From Clostridia bacterium (GTDB taxonomy: Bacteria; Bacillota_A; Clostridia; Oscillospirales; CAG-272), in NCBI GenBank assembly GCA_017546745.1, contig JAFYRZ010000099.1, forward strand, positions 1 through 8,645: a stretch of 8,645 bases of DNA. Reading direction: 5' to 3'. Below the pieces are notes generated by a model. The model saw only the letters and a program-made list of their open reading frames with translations, made no database searches and had not been told where the DNA came from. Every line of letters begins with the position of its first letter. Within the stretch, counting starts at the first letter, position 1. Position numbers and translations under genes: made by a program. Below, piece after piece: positions 1 through 5,486 of this stretch.

Positions 1-699
1 GTTTACATCATCATCCTCATTGAACTTGTCAAGCATCTTTTCCATATTAGCAATGTCTTCCTCGCTGGTAAGCTCTACGTATGTAGAGGGAACCTTTGCA
101 AGGTCGGCGGTGTTAATCTGGTAGCCAAGAGAGATGATTGCATCACGAACGGCATCAAGATCCTCTGCTGCGGTGTAGATGGTGTACTCACCCTCGTCAC
201 ACTTGATGTCGTCAGCACCGCTCTCGAGCGCATCCTCCATAACCTTATCCTCGTCAAGCTCCTCGTCCTCGTCTACGATGGTAATAACGCCCTTCTCCTC
301 AAAGAGGTAGCCGACGCAGCCGTTCTGACCGAGGTTTCCGCCGTACTTGCTGAACCACGCGCGAACGTTTCCTGCGGTACGGTTACGGTTATCGGTAGAG
401 GTCTCTACGATAATAGCAACGCCCGAGGGGCCGTAGCCCTCGTAGGTGATCTCCTCGTAGTTGATGTCGCTGTTATCGGTGAACTTTTTAATGGTTCTCT
501 GAATGTTATCGTTAGGAACGTTATTAGCCTTTGCCTTTGCGATAAGATCGCGAAGCTTTGAGTTAACGTTGGGATCTGCACCGCCCGCCTTGATGGCAAC
601 CGCCATCTCCTTACCTATCTTGGTAAAGATCTTCGCCTTTGCGGCATCGGATTTCTCCTTCTTGTGCTTGATGTTATTCCATTTAGAATGTCCTGACAT
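1..699 (-). CDS. yebC: YebC/PmpR (TACO1) family translation or transcription factor, 3' end cut by window edge
   Basis: The first 233 residues are visible and only about 10 should be missing, since the family is usually 240-250 residues. The start reads MSGHSKWNNIKHKK, the family signature, followed by KIFTKIGKEM, then YEGYGPSGVAIIVE and TDNRNRTAGNVR in the middle domain and an acidic, less conserved third domain. No DNA-binding helix-turn-helix is evident. YebC proteins were first annotated as transcriptional regulators; mitochondrial TACO1 and some bacterial members act in translation, including at difficult (proline-rich) stretches. The protein is cytoplasmic. The start is supported by AGGAG (complement of 708-712) with an 8-nt spacer. 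It is the last visible gene of the kinase-like/argS unit, 21 nt after the argS stop, and this company with a tRNA synthetase favours a translational role. Which YebC subgroup it belongs to cannot be decided by eye. Confidence 0.95.
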   Translation of the reverse strand, partial: MSGHSKWNNIKHKKEKSDAAKAKIFTKIGKEMAVAIKAGGADPNVNSKLRDLIAKAKANNVPNDNIQRTIKKFTDNSDINYEEITYEGYGPSGVAIIVETSTDNRNRTAGNVRAWFSKYGGNLGQNGCVGYLFEEKGVITIVDEDEELDEDKVMEDALESGADDIKCDEGEYTIYTAAEDLDAVRDAIISLGYQINTADLAKVPSTYVELTSEEDIANMEKMLDKFNEDDDVN

Positions 700-720
700 T
701 TTATTTTCTCCTGAATTTTA

Positions 721-2475
721 TTAAATCTTTTCGGGGGTCTGCATACAGATAAGCCTTAAAGCAGTTCCGAGTACGGTCTTTGTCGCCGCGGTGAGTGCGA
801 TACGACTGTCGCGAAGCGCCGCGTCCTCGCAGTTTACGATCTTGCAATCGTGATAGAAGCGGTTGAACGCCGCGCAAAGGTCGAGGATATATCTCGTTAC
901 CGTGCTGGGCTCGTAATCCGCGATAGCGGAATTTATACGCTCGGGGAAAAGAGCTATGGTCTTCGCAAGCTCAAACTCAAGGTTGGAAAGGGGCGCGTCG
1001 GTCATCTTACCGGTGCTTCCCGCCTTTTCGAGTATCGACGAGGTACGCGCGTAGGTGTACTGCGCGTAAGGACCGGTGTTTCCGTCAAAGGAAAGCGCCT
1101 CCTCCATAACGAAATTGATATCTCTCATACGGTTATTGGAGAGATAGTAGAATACTACGGCACCAACTCCGACCTTCTCTGCGATAGCGCGGCACTCTTC
1201 CTCGTTCGGGTTCTTCTCCTTTGCGATCTCATAAACGCGTGAGATCGCCTCGGCAAAGAGGTCCTTAAGGAGAATAACGTTACCGGTTCTCGTTGCAAGC
1301 TTAGCACCGTTTATGCTAACCGTTCCATAAGGAACGTGAACAAGCTTATCAAACCATTCGTAGCCCATAAGCTCCACAACCTTGAACCACTGTGCAAAGT
1401 GGAGCGACTGCGCGGCGCTGGTTACGTAGATAGCCTTATCGAAGTTATACTCTCCCTTTCTGTAAACCGCAGCGGCAATATCACGCGTAGGGTAAAGGGT
1501 CGAGCCGTCACGCTTAAGGATAAGGCATACCGGCATATCCCATTTATCGAGATTTACGATAGAAGCGCCGTCGTCTATCTCAAGAAGTCCCATATCACGG
1601 AGCTTTTGAACCTGGGCGGGCATTTTATCGGTATAGAAGGACTCACCCTTGTAGCTGTCAAAATCAATTCCGAGAAGCTTATAGGTCTTCTGATACTCCT
1701 CAAGGCTGACCGAAACGAACCAGCGCCAAAGAGCGAGGTTTTCCTCGTCGCCATGCTCGAGCTTCGTAAACTCACCGCGTGACTTATCTGCAAGGTCTGA
1801 GTGCTTCGGGGTTCCCTCGGGCTTATTAAGGATGCTCGCATCCTCCTCTGCCTTGATCTCGTTATTGATACGAACGTAGAGCTTTACAAGCTCGTCAACT
1901 CCGCCTGCCTCAACAGTCGCCTTATCGCCCCACATCTTGTAGGCAACGATAAGCTTACCGAACTGCGTACCCCAGTTACCGAGGTAGTTGATACCGACGC
2001 ACTCGTAGCCGGCAAACTCGTGAAGGAGCTTTAAGGAGTGGCCGATAACGGTAGTGCCGAGATGTCCGATATGGAAGGGCTTTGCAACGTTCGGAGATGA
2101 GTAGTCAAGGACTACGGTCTTACCCTGACCGTTCATAGGAGAGCCGTATTTATCTCCTAAGGAGATAACGTCACCGACGACGCGAGAGGCGAACGCGGTG
2201 GGAGAAATTTTAAAGTTAAGATAGCCGTTAAGCGCGCTGACAGAGTCAAACTCACAGCACTTTACCGCCTCGGCAAGAGCCTCGGCAATCTTAACGGGGG
2301 AATTTCTCAAGCTTCTCGAAAGCTTGAAGCAAGGGAGGGCGATATCGCCCATAGAGCTGTCGGGCGGATACTCGAGCATACCGAATATCTCGTCTGCGGT
2401 GAGGATACCGTCACCGAATTTTTCAGAAACCGCTTTCGCAAGAAGAGCTGCGGTGGTTTTTTTAAGCTTAAGCAT
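721..2475 (-). CDS. argS: Arginyl-tRNA synthetase (class I)
   Basis: Charges tRNA-Arg with arginine using ATP in the cytoplasm. Length is 584 residues, normal for the family (about 550-590). Domains in order: ArgRS-specific N-terminal domain (about 1-90, with the SSMGDIALPCF stretch typical of it); catalytic Rossmann domain with SSPNVAKPFHIGHLG (HIGH at 135-138), NYLGNWGTQFG (163-173) and LYPTRDIAAA (327-336); and the all-alpha anticodon-binding DALR domain from about 465, opening with NTGPYAQYTYAR (466-477) and containing FNRFYHDCKIV. The KMSKS-equivalent loop is LATRTGN (393-399), so the first lysine of the canonical motif is absent, as in many ArgRS of the E. coli TRAG type. The start has AGAGG about 8 nt upstream. 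It sits 13 nt after the kinase-like gene and 21 nt before yebC, so the three are probably co-transcribed. There is no room for a T-box leader directly before it. Confidence 0.98.
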   Translation of the reverse strand: MLKLKKTTAALLAKAVSEKFGDGILTADEIFGMLEYPPDSSMGDIALPCFKLSRSLRNSPVKIAEALAEAVKCCEFDSVSALNGYLNFKISPTAFASRVVGDVISLGDKYGSPMNGQGKTVVLDYSSPNVAKPFHIGHLGTTVIGHSLKLLHEFAGYECVGINYLGNWGTQFGKLIVAYKMWGDKATVEAGGVDELVKLYVRINNEIKAEEDASILNKPEGTPKHSDLADKSRGEFTKLEHGDEENLALWRWFVSVSLEEYQKTYKLLGIDFDSYKGESFYTDKMPAQVQKLRDMGLLEIDDGASIVNLDKWDMPVCLILKRDGSTLYPTRDIAAAVYRKGEYNFDKAIYVTSAAQSLHFAQWFKVVELMGYEWFDKLVHVPYGTVSINGAKLATRTGNVILLKDLFAEAISRVYEIAKEKNPNEEECRAIAEKVGVGAVVFYYLSNNRMRDINFVMEEALSFDGNTGPYAQYTYARTSSILEKAGSTGKMTDAPLSNLEFELAKTIALFPERINSAIADYEPSTVTRYILDLCAAFNRFYHDCKIVNCEDAALRDSRIALTAATKTVLGTALRLICMQTPEKI

Positions 2476-2488
2476 TTTTACCTCTGTT

Positions 2489-3307
2489 TTAAAGTGAATT
2501 TTTCATTTTTACGTAGCCGCGGCCAATATCGCCCGCAGGAACGAGGGTAGCGCGGATATAGCCGTCGTTTACGATCGAGGAAGCGACCGCCGCGGTGTTT
2601 CCGTCCGCAACGTAGAATTCGCCGTCCCTCTCAAATACCGTGATCTCGGTATCGCACTCACCAAGCTCCACCTTAGCGCAAGCGGCGGAAAGCTCGTCCG
2701 CATCTATCTCGTCGTCAAAGAAATTAAGTCTTTTCGGGGAGATGAACGCGGCGCGATAGGACTTATCGGTCTGCCAGGTGCGGTATGCCGCGATAATGCA
2801 ATCCGCAACCTCAGCGGGCGTTGCATTCGTGGTATCTACGATAAGCGCATAGTTCATAAGGTCCTTTATGTCCTGTCCGTACTGCTCCATATATCTTTTC
2901 TTCTCGCTCTCACGGCGGGCGCGGGTCTGCTTCACGGTCTCCTCAAAGCTTGCCGCATGCTCACCCTGCCTGTTTGCCGCCATAATTCTCGCGGCACTCG
3001 TTTCGATATCACAGGAAAGATACACCTTAAACGTGCCCTCGGTAAAGTACCAAGCCATACGAGAGTCGATTATAAGCTGCTTGTCCACCGAGGAGAGCGC
3101 CTTAAGTCCGTCGTCTATCTCGTGATCTATCTCGGGGTGGGTTTCCATATATTTGTTAAGCTCAACGACCGTCATACCGCGCTTTTCCGCTACGGAGCGG
3201 ACGATAGCACCGGTAGAATAATATTCAGCGCCGAGCTCGCGGATAAGGATGTCGGAAACGGTGCTTTTTCCGCTGCCGAGATCGCCCGCAAGAGAAATTT
3301 TATCCAT
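2489..3307 (-). CDS. Cytidylate kinase-like P-loop protein with ParB-like C-terminal extension
   Basis: Residues 1-178 resemble the archaeal-type CMP kinase group: Walker A GDLGSGKST (8-16), a nucleotide-binding YYSTGAIVRSVAEKRGM segment (29-45), NKYMETHPEIDHEID (51-65), IIDSRMAWYF (79-88) and a basic lid ETVKQTRARRESEKKRY (123-139) followed by YGQDIKDLMNYALIVDT. This predicts phosphoryl transfer from ATP to a nucleoside monophosphate, probably CMP, but substrate is inferred. Residues 179-272 are extra: ISPKRLNFFDDEI, then ITVFERDGEFYVADGN and IRATLVP, laid out like the first half of a ParB/sulfiredoxin-like domain (two strands, DG-x-Y-x-V-x-DG-x(4)-A, then I-x-A). The usual GHHR or GxxR residues are replaced by GNTA, so the extension is probably not catalytic in the ParB sense. 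First gene of a unit with argS and yebC. Its ribosome binding site AAAGGA lies 10 nt upstream, somewhat far. Alternative: a divergent kinase with an unrelated alpha/beta tail. Confidence 0.85.
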   Translation of the reverse strand: MDKISLAGDLGSGKSTVSDILIRELGAEYYSTGAIVRSVAEKRGMTVVELNKYMETHPEIDHEIDDGLKALSSVDKQLIIDSRMAWYFTEGTFKVYLSCDIETSAARIMAANRQGEHAASFEETVKQTRARRESEKKRYMEQYGQDIKDLMNYALIVDTTNATPAEVADCIIAAYRTWQTDKSYRAAFISPKRLNFFDDEIDADELSAACAKVELGECDTEITVFERDGEFYVADGNTAAVASSIVNDGYIRATLVPAGDIGRGYVKMKNSL

Positions 3308-3342
3308 GGTGAGTTATTCCTTTATTTATTATTAACTTACTC

Positions 3343-3371
3343 ATTATATAATATTTTTAGCGAATTGTCAA
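3343..3371 (-). promoter_or_regulatory. Consensus sigma-A promoter of the kinase-like/argS/yebC unit
   Basis: On the minus strand TTGACA (complement of 3366-3371) and TATAAT (complement of 3343-3348) match consensus at all twelve positions with an optimal 17-nt spacer (3349-3365). A run of seven A lies directly upstream of the -35 box (complement of 3374-3380) and could act as an UP element. Transcription should begin near 3336, giving a leader of about 29 nt before the ATG at 3307, too short for a riboswitch or T-box. This suggests strong constitutive expression. Confidence 0.92.
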
Positions 3372-3448
3372 GGTTTTTTTCAAGTTTTGCCGATTTAGAA
3401 GGGGGGGTGGGGGATGCGCGGAGAATTTTTTCTTTTTCGTTTTCGGGC

Positions 3449-3477
3449 GAATAAATCCCCTCTTAATGGTAAAAATA
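3449..3477 (+). promoter_or_regulatory. Candidate sigma-F/sigma-G type forespore promoter of the M23 gene
   Basis: GGTAAAAATA (3468-3477) fits the Bacillus sigma-F -10 consensus, which begins GG and continues with A-n-A-n-T-A/G. GAATA (3449-3453) matches four of five positions of the sigma-F -35 (G-Y-W-T-A) with a 14-nt spacer. A start near 3484 would give a leader of about 26 nt. No convincing sigma-A promoter is seen on this strand between 3308 and 3500. The -10 also lies in a 5-bp inverted repeat (TGGTA and TACCA around AAAA, 3467-3480), which may be chance. Assignment is by eye only. Confidence 0.5.
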
Positions 3478-3496
3478 CCAACGTCAGCAAAAAAAG

Positions 3497-3505
3497 AAAG
3501 GTGAT
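3497..3505 (+). promoter_or_regulatory. Ribosome binding site that decides the M23 gene start
   Basis: AAAGGTGAT is complementary to the 3' end of 16S rRNA. AAAGG (3497-3501) leaves 8 nt before the ATG at 3510, whereas the in-frame ATG at 3504 would have only 2 nt. This picks 3510 over 3504 and over the far upstream in-frame ATG at 3414, which has no such site. Confidence 0.85.
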
Positions 3506-3509
3506 GAAA

Positions 3510-4166
3510 ATGGAAAAGAAATTCAAATTCAGCGACAAGACGACCGTAGGCAAAATAGTATACACCGCGGTCGTGGCTATCCTTTGCGTAAGCGCCGTGG
3601 TTATCGGTATCGTTGCAGCGGCAAACAAGCGCACCGAGATGCCCGAGGACACAGAGCCCCCCGTATCCGACGAGGGCAACACCGAGGGCGGCACAGAGGA
3701 GGAAAAGAAGCCCGACAGTACCGTTTGGTACTCCCCCGTCGTTGGCGAGGTTGTAAAGGCGCACAGCCTTGATACACCCGTATTCTCCGACACGCTCGGC
3801 GAATGGCGAGTTCACGCCGGTATCGACATTCTCACCCCCGAGGGGGCGGAGGTCTTTTGCTCTACGGCAGGCACGGTGAGCGCGGTGTACGACGACCCGA
3901 GACTTGGCAGAACTGTTGAGGTAACTCACAAGGGCGGCATTGTAAGCTCTTACTCTAACCTTGATAAGAGCGACACTATGCCCACAGTCGGCACTACTCT
4001 TGCGGCAGGCGACAGAATAGGCAGAGTTGGCGACAGCTCGCTCTCCGAGCTTGCGGACGAGGCGCATCTGCACTTTGAGATCAAGGTGAACGGCAGACCC
4101 GTAAATCCGCTCGACTATATTTCAGAGGAATCAAAGCGCGCGTCTCTCGGAATTGACGAAATATAA
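3510..4166 (+). CDS. spoIIQ: SpoIIQ-like membrane-anchored M23 (LytM-type) peptidase-fold protein
   Basis: 218 residues: short basic N-terminus, one membrane helix (about 14-37, rich in V, A and I), an acidic Pro/Glu/Thr linker (41-70), then an M23 domain (about 75-205) facing outside. Zinc-site residues are kept: HAGID (H102, D106) and HLHFE (H186, H188). The usual YxHL histidine is replaced by asparagine in YSNL (148-151). In B. subtilis SpoIIQ is made in the forespore under sigma-F and binds SpoIIIAH across the intermembrane space to hold the engulfment complex; several clostridial SpoIIQ proteins keep the zinc ligands that the Bacillus one lost. Size, single membrane helix, linker, domain and the possible sigma-F promoter all fit. 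The usual clostridial neighbours spoIID and spoIIID are not here, so a different M23 endopeptidase that trims cell-wall cross-links remains possible. It is a single-gene unit with its own terminator, divergent from the kinase-like gene. Confidence 0.8.
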   Translation: MEKKFKFSDKTTVGKIVYTAVVAILCVSAVVIGIVAAANKRTEMPEDTEPPVSDEGNTEGGTEEEKKPDSTVWYSPVVGEVVKAHSLDTPVFSDTLGEWRVHAGIDILTPEGAEVFCSTAGTVSAVYDDPRLGRTVEVTHKGGIVSSYSNLDKSDTMPTVGTTLAAGDRIGRVGDSSLSELADEAHLHFEIKVNGRPVNPLDYISEESKRASLGIDEI

Positions 4167-4170
4167 AAGC

Positions 4171-4214
4171 AAAAAGCGCATAACCAAGCGATTTTGTTGA
4201 GGTTATGCGTTTTT
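4171..4214 (+). terminator. Rho-independent terminator of the M23 gene
   Basis: A 9-bp perfect stem, CGCATAACC (4177-4185) with GGTTATGCG (4201-4209), around a 15-nt loop, is followed by five T (4210-4214). Five A precede the left arm, so the structure could also stop transcription on the other strand, although no minus-strand gene ends here. It begins 5 nt after the M23 stop codon. Confidence 0.88.
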
Positions 4215-4218
4215 CCTA

Positions 4219-4247
4219 TTGATTTTTTGAATGGTTTGTGCTATAAT
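4219..4247 (+). promoter_or_regulatory. Extended -10 sigma-A promoter of hom
   Basis: TTGATT (4219-4224), a 17-nt spacer and TATAAT (4242-4247) preceded by TG-C (4239-4241, extended -10). Start near 4254 gives a leader of about 33 nt, so neither a T-box nor a riboswitch fits between promoter and gene. The -35 box starts only 5 nt after the preceding terminator's T run. Confidence 0.88.
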
Positions 4248-4272
4248 CTACTCATTTATTACAAAAATGACC

Positions 4273-4279
4273 GGGAGGG
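4273..4279 (+). promoter_or_regulatory. Ribosome binding site that decides the hom start
   Basis: GGGAGGG with a 7-nt spacer before the ATG at 4287. It sets the start there rather than at the in-frame ATG at 4194, which lies inside the loop of the upstream terminator and ahead of the promoter. Confidence 0.85.
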
Positions 4280-4286
4280 AAACAGT

Positions 4287-5486
4287 ATGACGAATATAGC
4301 AATACTTGGATTTGGCGTTGTTGGCAGCGGAGTTGCCGCATTTATTTCAGCAAATTCAAAAGAGATCTTGGCGCAGGGCGGCGACAGCGTAAATATTAAG
4401 TATATTCTTGATCTTCGCGACTTTCCCGGCTCTCCGTTTGCCGATAAGATCGTGCATAGCTACGACGTGATCGCAGCCGACCCCGAGATAGACTGCATCA
4501 TCGAGGTGATGGGAGGCGCGCACCCGGCTTACGAATATACCACCGACGCACTCTCGCGCGGAGTAAGCGTTATCACCTCCAACAAGGAGGTCGTTGCGCT
4601 TCACGGTGACGAGTTTATGGCGCTTGCCGAAGGAAGCGGCGCGTGCTACCGCTTTGAGGCAGCGGTCGGAGGCGGTATTCCGGTTCTTTCGCCCATTATC
4701 AGCCTTATAAGGCAGAACAAGATGCGCGAGGTGCGCGGAATCCTTAACGGCACGACGAACTATATTTTAACGCAGATGTTCACCTATGGTGAAAGCTTTG
4801 AATCGGCACTTGCCGATGCGCAGGCAAAGGGGTATGCCGAGAGGAATCCCGACGCTGACGTTCTTGGCATTGACGCGGCAAGAAAGATAACGATACTTAC
4901 AGCGCTTGCGACCGACAAGCTCGTTGACGTTAACAGGGTGCACACCGAGGGAATTACGGGAATCCGCGGGGCTGACGTTGCCGTCGCGGCACATCTCGGA
5001 AGAAAGATAAAGCTCGTCGGCAGATGTATCGTAGAGGATGACGGCGCTTACGTTATGGTCGCGCCCTTTATGATAGATAAGGACGCTCCGCTCGGTCTTG
5101 TTGACGGCGTTTACAACGCGGTCGAGGTTATTGCAGACCCGCTTGAGAACGTAATGTTCTACGGACAGGGCGCGGGCTCGGGAACTACTGCGTCCGCGGT
5201 GGTTGGCGATCTTATGCAGATCATGCGAAGCGGCAGAAATTGCAAGAATCCGATAATGGAGCGCTCGGACAGCACAATCATTTCCTTCGCGACCTTCAAG
5301 AGCGCAAGCTATATCGCACTTGATAAGAGCCAGGAGGCAGAGGCAAGGGAGATCTTTGGCGAGGTCGAGCTTATTCGTGAGGGCGATGAGATCGCGCTTG
5401 TGACCGAGTGCTTGCCCGAGGGCGAGATCGAAGCCTTGATATCAAGGCTTTCGGCAGCACCGAAATCGAGAATAAGACTGCTTTAA
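4287..5486 (+). CDS. hom: Homoserine dehydrogenase with short C-terminal regulatory region
   Basis: Reduces aspartate semialdehyde to homoserine with NAD(P)H, at the branch to threonine and methionine; cytoplasmic. 399 residues. The Rossmann domain has GFGVVGSG (8-15) and SNKEVVALHG (98-107, with conserved K100). The catalytic domain has GGGIPV (128-133), NGTTNYILTQM (154-164), then E185, D196 and K200 in KGYAERNPDADVLGIDAARK, at the spacing of the homoserine-binding Glu/Asp and catalytic Lys of the yeast enzyme, and YGQGAGSGTTASAVVGDL (292-309). After about 320 comes a short tail ending in VTECLPEGEIEALISRL, which looks like a reduced ACT domain; the B. subtilis enzyme is about 433 residues with a full ACT domain. 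Threonine feedback control may therefore be weak or altered. Transcribed alone, with no thrB or thrC next to it. The last 116 bp overlap the opposing symporter gene. Confidence 0.97.
   Translation: MTNIAILGFGVVGSGVAAFISANSKEILAQGGDSVNIKYILDLRDFPGSPFADKIVHSYDVIAADPEIDCIIEVMGGAHPAYEYTTDALSRGVSVITSNKEVVALHGDEFMALAEGSGACYRFEAAVGGGIPVLSPIISLIRQNKMREVRGILNGTTNYILTQMFTYGESFESALADAQAKGYAERNPDADVLGIDAARKITILTALATDKLVDVNRVHTEGITGIRGADVAVAAHLGRKIKLVGRCIVEDDGAYVMVAPFMIDKDAPLGLVDGVYNAVEVIADPLENVMFYGQGAGSGTTASAVVGDLMQIMRSGRNCKNPIMERSDSTIISFATFKSASYIALDKSQEAEAREIFGEVELIREGDEIALVTECLPEGEIEALISRLSAAPKSRIRLL

Noticed and set aside
850..1242. Open frame of 130 codons on the plus strand
   Set aside because: It is antisense to argS in a region where argS motifs are intact, has no convincing ribosome binding site and a composition typical of a reverse-frame shadow.
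1336..1782. Open frame of 148 codons on the plus strand
   Set aside because: Antisense to the argS catalytic domain, no recognisable domain and no ribosome binding site.
3467..3480. Short inverted repeat TGGTA-AAAA-TACCA as an operator
   Set aside because: Only 5 bp per arm and overlapping a better explanation, the forespore-type -10 element.
3414..3509. Upstream start for the M23 gene adding 32 residues
   Set aside because: No ribosome binding site, the extension crosses the candidate promoter, and the start at 3510 has AAAGG at good spacing and a normal basic N-terminus before the membrane helix.
3357..4073. Open frame of 238 codons on the minus strand
   Set aside because: Antisense to the SpoIIQ-like gene, whose M23 motifs are clear; its end runs over the promoter of the argS unit.
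4194..4286. Upstream start for hom adding 31 residues
   Set aside because: The ATG lies in the loop of the previous terminator and ahead of the hom promoter, so it would not be on the transcript. GGGAGGG marks 4287.
4248..4286. T-box or threonine/methionine leader before hom
   Set aside because: The leader from the predicted start is about 33 nt, far too short, and has no T-box sequence.
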